Shown: positions 11,192 through 23,400 of the stretch, one piece after another
How positions within the stretch are numbered: the stretch's first letter is position 1
Layout: the number at the start of each line of letters is the position of its first letter
Source of the DNA: Priapulus caudatus
Taxonomy: Eukaryota; Priapulida; Priapulimorpha; Priapulimorphida; Priapulidae
Assembly: GCF_000485595.1 (NCBI RefSeq)
Contig: NW_014577070.1
Span: forward strand, 600,630-644,263
Length of the DNA: 43,634 bases
Direction of reading: 5' to 3'
Notes under the pieces: model-generated
Database searches by the model: none
The model's input: the letters and a program-made list of their open reading frames with translations, nothing else
Told to the model about the DNA's origin: nothing
Program-made: the position numbers and the translations under genes

Positions 11192-14100
11192 GTAAAATAA
11201 ACTCGTTTTCTGCAAAAAGCATTAATCACGTCGTTGGACGCGGAGCTCACCCTATATATATACTTATCTATAAGCGCGTACACTGGTGTGTGAATTGGAG
11301 GAAATTTCTGTAGCCGGTGGTGAAGACCCAAACAGTCAATTATGTGTGATGATAGGTCCCTTTTCAAACGGGTCCTCTGCTGTGTTTTCTGTCGAAAGTG
11401 TTTATTCTTGATGCAAATCTGTACGCGTGTGGCAATTCACGTAGAGTAGCGCAGCACATACAGTCGTGTAAGCGCTGTCATAAAAGCAACATTGAACGAG
11501 AGATTTATTGGCAAAAATTCGAATAAGGATTGAAACTGATTCAATATCAATACTGAGCAAAAATTAAACAAAGCCGGTTACAACTTCGCTGTAAAGTCGA
11601 CACGTTCTAACTCCAAATTCAAACACAGGTATACGTACTATTTTGCTCTGGGACTTGGAGGAAATAGATACGAATGTTGTAACAATGATTATTATTGATG
11701 CCAGCGTTGCGAAAAATCGCATCCTGTAGGCAATTAAGCGTTTATGCGTTCTGGTTTGAAATTGGGAGCAATTTGCATGGTGTGAGGCGTGGCGATGTCC
11801 CAGCTTGGCGCTATATAGGACTCGGCTAAACACTGCAGAGCACAGCGGTTAACCAATGTCACCGGTGGCCCAGGGCTGAGGTGGATCCTGTTCTACTAGT
11901 CGCACATCGCTGCGGACGCCTCGGCAAATTCGTTAGAGCTGTAATTTAGTCCTGCGTACGATATGCCAACTAGAATATATGCGTCTATCAGACATTTACT
12001 AGACAGTTGACCAGCTAATAATAATGTTTGCAACTTTGCATGATTGATGGCCCATTTTTGGGAGCATGTATGAATTTCTCGAAAACACGTTTATCTAGAT
12101 ATCTATCTTATTCCTTTTCACATTTGTAAATGCTTTCCATATCTCAAGATCAGTGTTATACGTTACTGTGGTTCTATCAATGTGAGATGGCATGTAAGGC
12201 GCTATTAATAAATAACTCTCTGCCGTTGCATGATTGAATTTGACCATGCGACAGCACTGTCAGTAAATATTCAGCAACACATCCGTTACAAATGTCTGTA
12301 TGACTTAAACATTATTCAACTGCATGAATTATTTATAACATACACTTCAAACTCCGTTAACGGAAGCGGTCTGTGGCCCAGTAAATGGAGCTATAGATGT
12401 CTAATGTAGATAACAGCTATGAGTTACAACGAATCTACATACAACTTACAAGTATATTAAAGAATAGTAAAATTTAAATAATATCATAGATTTATTTAAG
12501 GAAATCGATGTAAGAGTGCATAAGTAATGAATTATTGTCATATATTATGTGTGATACTTATATATATTATATATGTAATTATGCACATATTTCCACAGTA
12601 CTTAACACTATAATGTATGCACTAATAGTCTAATACAAAGTAAATATTCTAAAATAACGGTTTTTGTTTAGAATAATAGATTAATTACTAGAACAATAAG
12701 GATATATGGGATAGTGTTTGACCTATTCAGTATTCACAAATCTTATGGATGTGGTTAAAAAAATAGTTGCAATGAAATTGCATTTTAAGAGCCTAGAAGT
12801 AGCATCAGGTGTTGATGCTTACGAAAACACATTATTTATGTGTAAATTAGAAAGGAGGTTATGCTGTGGAATTATAATGATTTATAGGAATTTAGGAAAC
12901 GTCATGATCTTGTGCACTATGAATTCCGTTAATTCAAACTATTGTTATATATATAATGACATTATTTTTCGCTTCTACAGACTGTAGTTAATGTTTTTGC
13001 ATTTGATAAGAATGTATGAATGTATAATATTCGTGTGTGAATATAATTTGCGAAATTAAGGTGGCAGAGACAGGTATGGAGGGCCAGTGCTGACGTTTCC
13101 TGCACAACCTGATGGACTGGACTTGAGCATCTTGGATCATGAAATTGCAACGGCTGTTACATATCTTTCCACGATTCCCTGGTCAGTACATGAAATTTCT
13201 CATTGCTAACTCGAAACAGTCCTTCCAGTTTCGTTGTTTAAAATGAGGTTGGATCTTCGTTGATATTTTGAGAGAATAGTAGGGAAGAGGATCAATGGTG
13301 GTAATAATGCCATGACTTATTATGGTAGTTATTTCCATGTGATGCAACACATTTATATCTTCTTGCTTTTTATTATAGGAAAGAATCGAAAGAGTCAGGG
13401 TTCACAGCCATAATTGACATGCGAAATTCATCATTTCGTGCGATCAAGCCTCTATTAGAAGTATTAGAGGTAGGAAGAATGATATTACTAAATATTTGAC
13501 AAAGTATGCAACATAGTTATTTTATTTTATTCACACTGTGGTGTTTTTAAAATAGCGATAGAAAACAATTTATAGTGAGATGCCATACATATTGTTGTTA
13601 TTGAGAGTATTTAGTGACATGTGTATAGTTGTTTGTCTGGTACCTAATGTTGTTAGTGTTGTACACCATAACAGATTATATTATAGTTACTCAACATTAT
13701 GATTTTCTGGCTTCACTAATTTACTTGACCTTGACTGATCCTTTTTAAAATATTTTATTTTGCTTATTATTTCGAAATAATACTACTTTGTATAATTGAC
13801 CTGTTTAGCTGGAGTGATTGACAGGTGGTTCTTATCATTCTACGTTATGATAGGGGTATTCTAAAAACAATGCGTAGTAATAAAGTGCCATAAAGGAATG
13901 CACACGCAAACGAAGTGCACGCATGAAAAACTAAGTAACATAGTATGAACTTGAGCTTGACTGGCCTAGTAGTTCTAGGGCGTGTTATTTCACATAAACA
14001 AATAGGTCAGGTACTATTTTCTGTCTCTCGTGGAGTCGTGGGCTAACTACCTTTCTAACAACAGGAGTGTCTCCCTCATCGATTGCACAACGTGCTGATT

Positions 14101-17100
14101 GTGAAGCCAGAGCAATTCTGGGAAAAGCGCAGACTCAGCTTCCGCAGAGAGAGACTGCATCTAAGCTTTGAGGTGCGTATGCATTGCAAGCTAACGGCTT
14201 CTTCTTCTTAGACCCTCCAGTCTCCCGGGAGACACAGGTCATTCGTGAACTTCCTCCATGTTGCTCGGTTGATTGCCTTCCACTCAATTTCCCTACAGGT
14301 GTAGCCCTTCTTTCTAAGTTCAGCCTCTGAGTCTTGCTTCCAGGTTGCTTTGGGTCTTCCCACCCGATGTCAAGCTAACGGCAAAGGTTCTGAAATGTTT
14401 TCTTTTCATGGGGGAGGTGTGTGTAATGGATGCGCTGGGTGTTGTTATGTGATGTGTGAAAAGTAATTGTGTACATAATAACGAAACTCATAACTGTTAA
14501 GTTTTGATTGAATCAAGATTGAATCGTGTTGCATAATGATGTCTAGAATTAGGATAGATCGAGTGGTTACAATCTAAATGTAGAGGTAAGATTTCTACTG
14601 TTCTAAGTACTATAACAGATTACAAACCATTCCACAATTTAACTATTTTATTAAATCATTCCACAATTGTACCTGTTTGCTAAAATCACAATTGCCTGTT
14701 ATATCATTGTATCCCCTGCGACGAAGTCGGCGGGGATACTATGGTTTCATGTCTGTCCAACCGCCGCCTCCGCCGCCGCCGCAGACACTTCTTTCCGCTC
14801 TATAACTCGACCCCGAATTGACCTAGCATGACCAAACATAGTCTACTTACACATCTTGTGGAGAAGGTGTGCAGCGTACCAAAACCAGGTCACTATGACC
14901 TTTATTTGACCTTTACCTTGACCTTGATCATATTTCCTTTCCGCTCTATAGCTCGGCCCCTAATTTACCTAGCGCTACCAAACTTGGTATACTTACACAT
15001 CTTGGGGAGAAGGTATGTCACGTACCAAAACCAGGTCACTGCGACCTTTATTTGACCTTGACATTGACCTTGATCATATTTCCCTTCCGCTCTATAACTC
15101 GGCCCCTAATTGACCTAGTGCTACCAAACTTGGTATACTTACACATCTTGGGGAGAAGGTGCGCAGCGTACCAAAACCAGGTCACTACGACTTTTGTTTG
15201 ACCTTTACCTTGACCTTGATCATATTTCCCTTCCGCTCTATAACTTGGCCTCTAATTGACCTAACGCTACCAACCTTGGTATACTTACACATCTTGGGGT
15301 GAAGGTGTGTCGCGTACCAAAACCAGGTCACTGCGACCTTTATTTAACCTTGACATTGACCTTGATCATATTTCTCTTCTGCTCTATAACTCGGCCTCTA
15401 ATTTACCTAGCGCTACCAAACTTGGTATACTTACACATCTTGGGGAGAATGTGTGTCGCGTACCAAAACCAGGTCACTGCGACCTTTATTTGACCTTGAC
15501 ATTGACCTTGATCATATTTCCCTTCTGCTCTATAACTCGACCTCTAATTTACATAGCGCTACCAAACTTGGTATACTTACACATCTTGGGGAGAATGTGT
15601 GTTGCGTCCCAAAACCACGTCACTGCAGCTTTTATTTGACCTTGACCTTGACCTTGATCATATTTCCATTCCGCTCTATAACTCGGCCCCTAATTGACCT
15701 AGCGCGACCAAACTTCGTATACTTACACATCTTGGGGAGAAGGTGTGTTGCGTACCAAAACCCCTAAGGNNNNNNNNNNACACATCTTGGGGAGGTGCGC
15801 ATCGTACCAAAACCAGGTCACTGCGACCTTTATTTGACCTTTACCTTGACCTTGATCATATTTTCCTTTCGCTCTATATAACTTGGCCCCTATAATTGAC
15901 CTAGCGCGACCAAACTTCGTATACTTACACATCTTGGGGAGGTGCGCATCGTACCAAAACCAGGTCACTGCGACCTTTATTTGACCTTTACCTTGACCTT
16001 GATCATATTTTCCTTTCGCTCTATATAACTTGGCCCCTATAATTGACCTAGCGCGACCAAACTTCGTATACTTACACATCTTGGGGAGGTGCGCATCGTA
16101 CCAAAACCAGGTCACTGCGACCTTTATTTGACCTTTACCTTGACCTTGATCATATTTTCCTTTCGCTCTATATAACTTGGCCCCTATAATTGACCTAGCG
16201 CGACCAAACTTCGTATACTTACACATCTTGGGGAGGTGCGCATCGCGTACCAAAACCAGGTCACTGCGACCTTTATTTGACCTTTACCTTGACCTTGATC
16301 ATATTTTCCTTTCGCTCTATATAACTTGGCCCCTATAATTGACCTAGCGCGACCAAACTTCGTATACTTACACATCTTGGGGAGAAGGTGTGTCGCGTAC
16401 CAAAACCAGGTCACTGCGACCTTTATTTGAGATTGACATTGACCTTGATCATATTTCCTTTCCGCTCTATAACTCGGCCTCTAATTTACCTAGCGCTACC
16501 AAACTTGGTATACTTACACATCTTGGGGAGAATGTGTGTCGCGTCCCAAAACCACGTCACTGCGGCTTTTATTTGACCTTGACCTTGATCTTGACCTTGA
16601 TCTTGATCATATTTGCCTTCTTCTCTATAACTCGGCCCCTAATTGACCTAGCGCGACCAAACTTCGTATACTTACACATCTTGGGGAGAAGGTGTGTCGC
16701 GTACCAAAACCCCTAAGGCAACCAATTTTAACATACTTGCACATCTCAGGCAGATGAGTTGTGTAACAAACCTTTGTCTTTGTGACTTATTTAACTTTAC
16801 CTACCAAGCTACGTCTTTACAGAGATATTTCATTCATACTAGATCACGGGGGATACATGTAGTTGGCGACAACTGCCCTTTCTAGTTGTTATATACTTTT
16901 TGTGTGTGTGTTTACAGCCACAATTTATATCAGTCAGCAAGCTAACCAAGTACGTTGACCCTGGACAGCTTACCAAGGAATTTGGTGGTTATCTCCCATA
17001 TCGACATGGATATTGGCTTTCTAACAGAGTGGTATGTAAGAATTATATTATTTTGGATAAAAACTTGTTGCTATAGAAACTCCTGGTGTTAGGGCTGAAA

Positions 17101-17390
17101 CGCACTTATTCAGTACCTGATTTATGATTTTTTGCAGACACCTTTATGTTGTTTACCTCAGTCACAAGGTATATGAAGGTCCATATGTACATGGCCATAT
17201 ATTAGGATCTAGATAGAGAGATAACTGTCCTCTTGTTATGAACGTTTTTTATGATTAATTATTTTATGTTGTGTCAAATGATATGCGTGTAGGTTCGTTT
17301 CGTCAGACAGTTATTTGTGTATCACTATCTACATCTTGTCTCTGACTAGTTGGTTGTTTGGTCAGTTGGCAGAACGGTAGTGCCACACAC

Positions 17391-17427
<37 letters not shown>

Positions 17428-20400
17428 TGTTGCATCTAGTCACACCTTTCTTCGCATCGCAAACAATGTATATGTGGGCCATTCTTGTCATCAGTCACCT
17501 GAAGATATAAAGTATATTCAACTACGACAACGACTCATGGATTGAAATTCCAGTCTGGATAAATGATGACGACGACCCCCCTTTCCATTTTCCCCTGTAG
17601 ACATTCCAGCGTCACCTGACGTGTGTCGACGACCCTGTGTTTGTCCCTAATTTTTTTCCGATCGTTTTCCAGGAGTACGAGCGATTCATGCGGGAGGCAA
17701 AGGACGTTCACAGGAGACTGGACCGCGCCGACTTCGAGATTTGCGAGCAGCTTGTGACGAAGAAGACGGCTCATGAGGACCTGCTGCACTTCCACAAGGA
17801 CCTACACAGCTTCATCGTCAACGCACCCGAGGGCATCATACATGCAGGTGGGCACCCCCCCTCTCGCGCCTGTGGGGGCGCTGCATACTAGCGATGTCCA
17901 ATTGATGGGTTGTAATCGATTGATTGATTGATTGATTGATTGAGAGGGGGGTTGAAATTATGAAAATAGTTGAAATTAGCTTGGTTACGAAATTCCAGCC
18001 TGTTCCTTTGTCAGTGGAGATTACAATAGTTTATAATGCTGTTAATACTCGAGCCGTAGCTCGATCAGTCAATTAAAACCAATCATGCGCTGAAAGGTTT
18101 CGTACATACACACATGAACACAATCACAGCTAGGATCGCGCATGTGTTTACAAACGCACGTAAACACAAATGCACCTACACATACATATATACACACATA
18201 CGCGCACGTACGTACATATACATACACACACGCATGCACGCATGCACATCTATTACATATGTACATACTCTACACAAATGCATACATAAACGTATGTTCA
18301 TCTTACACGTGCGTTTGCACACCTCACGTGGACGGCTCTTATATATATATATATATATAGCTTGCAATGTTTGTGATGTTCGTGGTTCATTCGACCATTT
18401 AGCGTTGTCCTTTTGTCATGCTTATCACTTATTTGCGGTTTGGAACATTATGTGTTTTTTTGTAGGGCGGCGCCTAGCCGCCAGTACATGCTGCTGTCAC
18501 AGTGATACGCACTATGTGGTGGGGTTTCTAGCTGAGCAAGCACACAACCTGTTTTAGCGTAGTGATATATCTTACTGTCGTGACCATATTTATGAATGGA
18601 TAAAATTGGGTAGTATGTGCGCTTTGTCGTAAACTAGTTATCAGAAAAAAACCGTCTGGTTGATAGTCAATTCACAATGGGTAAGTTATGTGTTAGAGTT
18701 TGTCATATGATACAGTGTGACAGGCATGGCAAAGGTTTATTACGGACAGGTCAATTGCCACTTATATAAATATAATGCAGCGTGACTGGATGAAGATGCG
18801 AATGTTTAATGCGACTGTATAATGTTGAACGTAGTTATCCAAATTTAGTTATTACTACAAGACATCGAGAGTCAGGATTACAATTGAAATTGCTGTCAGT
18901 TGAGTCTTGATTTGCTCATTTTTAGCTCATCTGACATAGTCAGATGCAGCTTGTAGAATCGCATGAGCGTGCGTGCGTCCGGCCGTGAGTCCGTCCGTGC
19001 GTCCGTCAACAGTTGGGCACAAATCTAAACGGCTCGACGTACGGTCACGATATTCGGGACGTGGGGTGGTAATCCGAAAACGAGTTGGGATGTCGAAGCT
19101 GGTGGTCAAAGGTCAAAGGTCAAGAGGTGTAAAAGAAGGGGGAACATTCCCTCCTTAACTTAAGGTATAGGGAGGAAATGCAGAATTGCGGCACAAATCT
19201 GAAACGGCTTGTACCTCAGGCTCGTGATAGTCGGTGTATATCATCGATTGGTAGGAAAAGCCATCCACTGGTGACCCGAAATTGGTAGGTTGTAACAGGT
19301 CAAAGGATCACTGGGCACAAGGGCAGAATATTTTTAGAATTTATCTGAGACATGGGTCGTGACGGAGGCCGATTGAAAAACTTTTTGTTTCAGTGGTGGA
19401 CCTACTAAATTTTATGGAACTTTATTGAAAGGACAGTGAAATGTACTTCCCCGCTGAACATCGAAGAGTAAGTGCTCGGGACCGTTCAGAAGGAGGGTAA
19501 ACGAGATCTGGAACTTTAGTTGACTGTTGGAATCAAAGGACTGATACTGCTTTTGCGTATTATTAGATCCGGCCCATACCTGTGGTGAATGTGAGTGGCT
19601 ACCGTTGCATAGTTGAATATTCAAAGGCAAATGTTGTATGAACCAATGTCTACTCTTCACTTAATTCAATAATTACTTCTCAATGACAGTCAGAACTATA
19701 GCACTCTGAAGGCCTGAATCAGATGAATGCTCGCGTGGTGTAGGCACCAACGGGGCAGCCCATGCTGGCACTTCTTCTAATCATAATTGTTCCCTGGCAA
19801 TTGGTAATGCACAATTGTTAAAAGGCATAATTCGACCGATCGATTATGCCAATTCTTAACGAAAATGCTACAGATAACTGGCACCCTATTGTGCTAGTAA
19901 TAAAGTACGCAGGTATAACTCAGTAGCCAAACGCGTATTAGTTGTGTCCAATATTCCACTGCTGGTTACTAAGAAAATGATCTACATTGAAATCACGCCA
20001 GTCCAGAAATCAGTTAGTTGACAGCATACAAACCTGCCATGCCGGCTGTAACCGACCAGGAACTGGCGAAGGCGCGTGAATCATACAGATTTACGTGCAC
20101 CGAGACCATTTTGCGCAAGGACGTATCTCCGGCGTCAGTGATTTTTTATCCCGATACCTTGTAGAGTCCTGAGTGCGCATATCCGTACTTATGTTTTAAT
20201 ACTCATTGGGATTCGGAATAAATGAATATAACGTTCTTGAGATATACAATGCAACATATAAGTTAGATGCAACAGGCATAATAAATAACACTAGAGCAAA
20301 CAATTTACCCCGAACAAAAACAATTCGATGCTCAACATCGTTAACGCAACCATGTGACCGCACGAACCGAACGTCGAGTTTTATTTTGTTGGTCCATAAA

Positions 20401-23400
20401 TTTCGGCCGTTGTCTGCCAGATTACCAATTACAGATTTCAAATTAGAACATTCTTAGTAAATTAGCAAGTGATAATTGGACAAACTAGTACGCGTTTGGC
20501 TATAGTAAATGTACTTTTAACTAACACAAGGTGCCAGTTAACTGTAGCATGTCGTCAACTCTTGGGCATAATCGATGTCGAATCTAATGCCTTTACGATC
20601 CCAGCTGAGCGAAATTATTCGCCTGTCCTGAATATACTTGGATTCATAGCGCTGTAGGATTCACAACTCCCAGGGAGCTAAGTTAGGGTATCTCAAAAGG
20701 CGACTGCCATCCTTGATTATGATTTACATGTGGCACGCCGCCGATCGTCGCGTTATACTATAGGCCTAAGTTTGAAAATTAAGATTTGTAATTCTCATGT
20801 AATCTGTTGTGCTAAACGAAATAAATAATAAACTAGTACCAATATTAATACTTAATATTTACCTTCTTGTCATCTTGAATCTTAACATAGTATCATGTAG
20901 CTATGGCGTGCATATCCCATTGTCACCAGTGTATATGCGAACATAGCTGTTACCCATAGAAATATTAGAGACCGACTATATATTATTATTCTTGATGGCT
21001 GTTACACTCAGGGGCATAAGGAACGCAACGTATATATTCGAGGCGCGGCAGGTAAAAAGATCATCCGCTGCTGGGTTAAATTTTTTTTATATAATTAAGA
21101 GAAGAGAGAGAGAAAGTCTAAGATAAAAGAGGAGAGAGAGAGAGTAGTCAATTGAGGACGGGACAGGAAAACGGTGATACGTGTGTATGCGAGCAGGAAA
21201 CGGGTAAACGATTAAGTCGTGCGAGATGGTGTGCAAGGGGATGGGAGGTGGGAGGCAGGGGGAGGGAGGTCGAAGGCAGGGGAAGGGAGATGGGAGGTAA
21301 GGGGGTGGAAGTGGGAGGCAAGGGGAGTGAAGTGGGAGGCAGGGGGAGGAAGGTGAGAGGCAGGAGGGAGGGAGGTGGGACGCAGTGGGGAGGGAAGTGG
21401 GAGAGAAGGACCCCTCCCCCGCCCCCTCTAATTGAACTAGGAGATCCATGCTCATATGTTGAAATCTTTTATGTCAACGTCAATGTCATTCATTAACTTG
21501 TATTTGAATTGTTATTATTGTTCTTGTTACTTGAATTAGCTCATAGAGATTAGGTGGGTGCGAAAGTGTAGCTGATATATTTGTTCGAATTGTCTACGAA
21601 AGTCAAACAAGAATAAAGAAGACTTATGTATAAGACGTCTTGCTATGCACAAATGAAATGAATTTATCAGCAGAACACCAGACACCAGATGAGCCCTGTC
21701 ACTCTGCAGCACTTGTTAATCCTAAGATTGTAGCAAAGACAAGTGCTGCAGTATTGTCGTAAAATGTCTTGAATTTGCAAACTAGTCCAAAGCATTGCCA
21801 TACGTTAGATATATTTTTACATTTTATTCATTGTTCGTTCACCCCTATTACCCCGTATGAGTGAATAAGGTTTGAATGTCCACTCTACATTGATTGTATT
21901 GTCATCCTACACCAATAAAAAAAATCAATCAATCAATCAACCAATCAATCAACCAACCAATCAATCAATCAACAGATTAATCAATTAATTAATTAGTCAA
22001 TCAATCGGCCAGTCAGTCAGTCCCTCAGTCACCCAGTCAGCCAGCCAACCAGCCAGCAAATCAACCAACCAATCAACCAATCAGCGATCTAAACAACCAA
22101 CTAAATCAATCAAATAATTTGCTCATTTTTTTAAATAAGAACAAGTTTAATCTCTTCACACCAATTATCAACCATCACCATCCGACGCAAGCGAGCTACA
22201 ACTCCCCAACGTTAAGTAAACCCGCCGAGATGCCGACGCTCGTCCTTTGCAGGGAAGCTGCTGCTCGAGAAGCTGCAATTCGACTCGGAGTCGGGATTCC
22301 GCAACACGGACGTGACGGACACGCTGGACAGCCGGGCGATGCGCGTCGACGTGCGCCGCCTCATCGAGCGGCTCTTCAACAAGAAGCGCAAGCTGCAGGA
22401 GTACTGGGAGGACCGCGCCGAGCAGCTGCAGTACAACCTAGACGTGCGGCTGCTGCAGCAGGGCATGCAGAAGGTAACCTCACCATCCAGCACCCGTACA
22501 ATACTCCTGGGTGTGTGTGTGTGTGTGGGGTGGGGGGTGGGGGTGTAGAGGTGCAGTACAATCTAGACGTGCGGCTGCTGCAGCAGGACATGCAGAAGGT
22601 AAGCACAGCTCCTGGGGGTGTGGTTGGTTGGGGGTACTCGCCTCAGAACTGGGTAGGGTAGGTGCCTCCGGGACCTTGAAAACCTGACCCTGTTGCAAAC
22701 CGCTTTGCGCCCTAAAATACACCCTGTCCCAATATACTGCACTAAAAAGTATACCCTGTTGCAATGTTGCATATTTCGGTTATGTCCTGTTCTGTCAATA
22801 TAGGCAGTTATGGGTCTAATATCGGCCTGGTGATATTGGCCCAATATTGTTTTGCTAATGTTGGGCCGATATTGGACAATTATCTGCCTATATTGGTCCA
22901 ATATTGGCCCAATATTGTATTTGCCAATATTGGTCCAATATCAGCTTGATGGGTGTGTATCTAGATAACCCTGTGCAATAATGATGTTCGGAAATATACC
23001 CTGTGCCAATAATGATGTTCGGAAAATATACCCTGTGCCAATAATGATGTTCGGAAAATATACCCTGGCCAGCGGCACGTCCCCAGTACCTTTAACAATT
23101 GGGGTGCGCCCTCCGGGTGTGGATGGATGTGGGGTGGGGGTGGTGTGTGTGTGGGTGTTCGTGTGGGTGTGGGTTGGGGTCGTGGGGTGTGTGTGGGCGT
23201 GGGGCAGGGGTGTGGGTGTGGGGGGGTGGTGGGGTGGAGAGGAGCAGCTGCAGTAGAGTATGGATGCGCAGCTGCTGCAGCAGGACATGCAGAAGGTAAC
23301 CACACCACCCACCATACCATGGGCACGCTCCCGCGGGTATAGCTGGGTGTGGGTGTGGGTGTGGTTGGGTGGGATGGAGCAGCTGCAGTACAACCTGAAG

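Larger units (their letters stand above)
14709..16856. mobile_element. GTATCCCC-ended element filled with a ~146-bp satellite
   Basis: The left end is a small hairpin, GTATCCCC (14709-14716) and GGGGATAC (14732-14739). The same GGGGATAC occurs at 16849-16856 on the right, so the element is bounded by inverted octamers. Between them are a GCC-repeat (about 14761-14785) and the satellite. No transposase is present. Similar GTATCCCC/GGGGATAC repeats are known to me from invertebrate genomes, but the class is not assigned. Confidence 0.6.
17848..22252. other. Large intron of the SESTD1-like gene (4.4 kb)
   Basis: Contains short ATTG runs, TA/CA microsatellites (about 18100-18360), a TAGCTCAT-started repeat (18923), a diverged inverted pair (19831-20586), a G-rich minisatellite (about 21237-21412) and an AATC microsatellite (about 21924-22110). 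No additional exon could be supported. Confidence 0.6.

Noticed and set aside
12718-12987. 89-codon frame in the first intron
   Set aside because: No ATG-context, codon bias or homology; it lies between phase-matched exons.
14828-16716. Repeated frames such as VCRVPKPGHCDLYLTLTLTL in the satellite
   Set aside because: They arise because the monomer is close to 147 bp; units of 146 bp break the frame and no family is known.
14790-16725. CRISPR-like reading of the 146-bp array
   Set aside because: Units are contiguous satellite monomers without spacers, in an animal intron.
21087-21496. Gly/Glu-rich (+) and Pro/Leu-rich (-) frames
   Set aside because: Products of the G-rich minisatellite.
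22599-22661. Read-through of exon 22253-22473 into the first copied fragment
   Set aside because: The frame from 22474 meets TAG just before the copy, and no acceptor precedes it.
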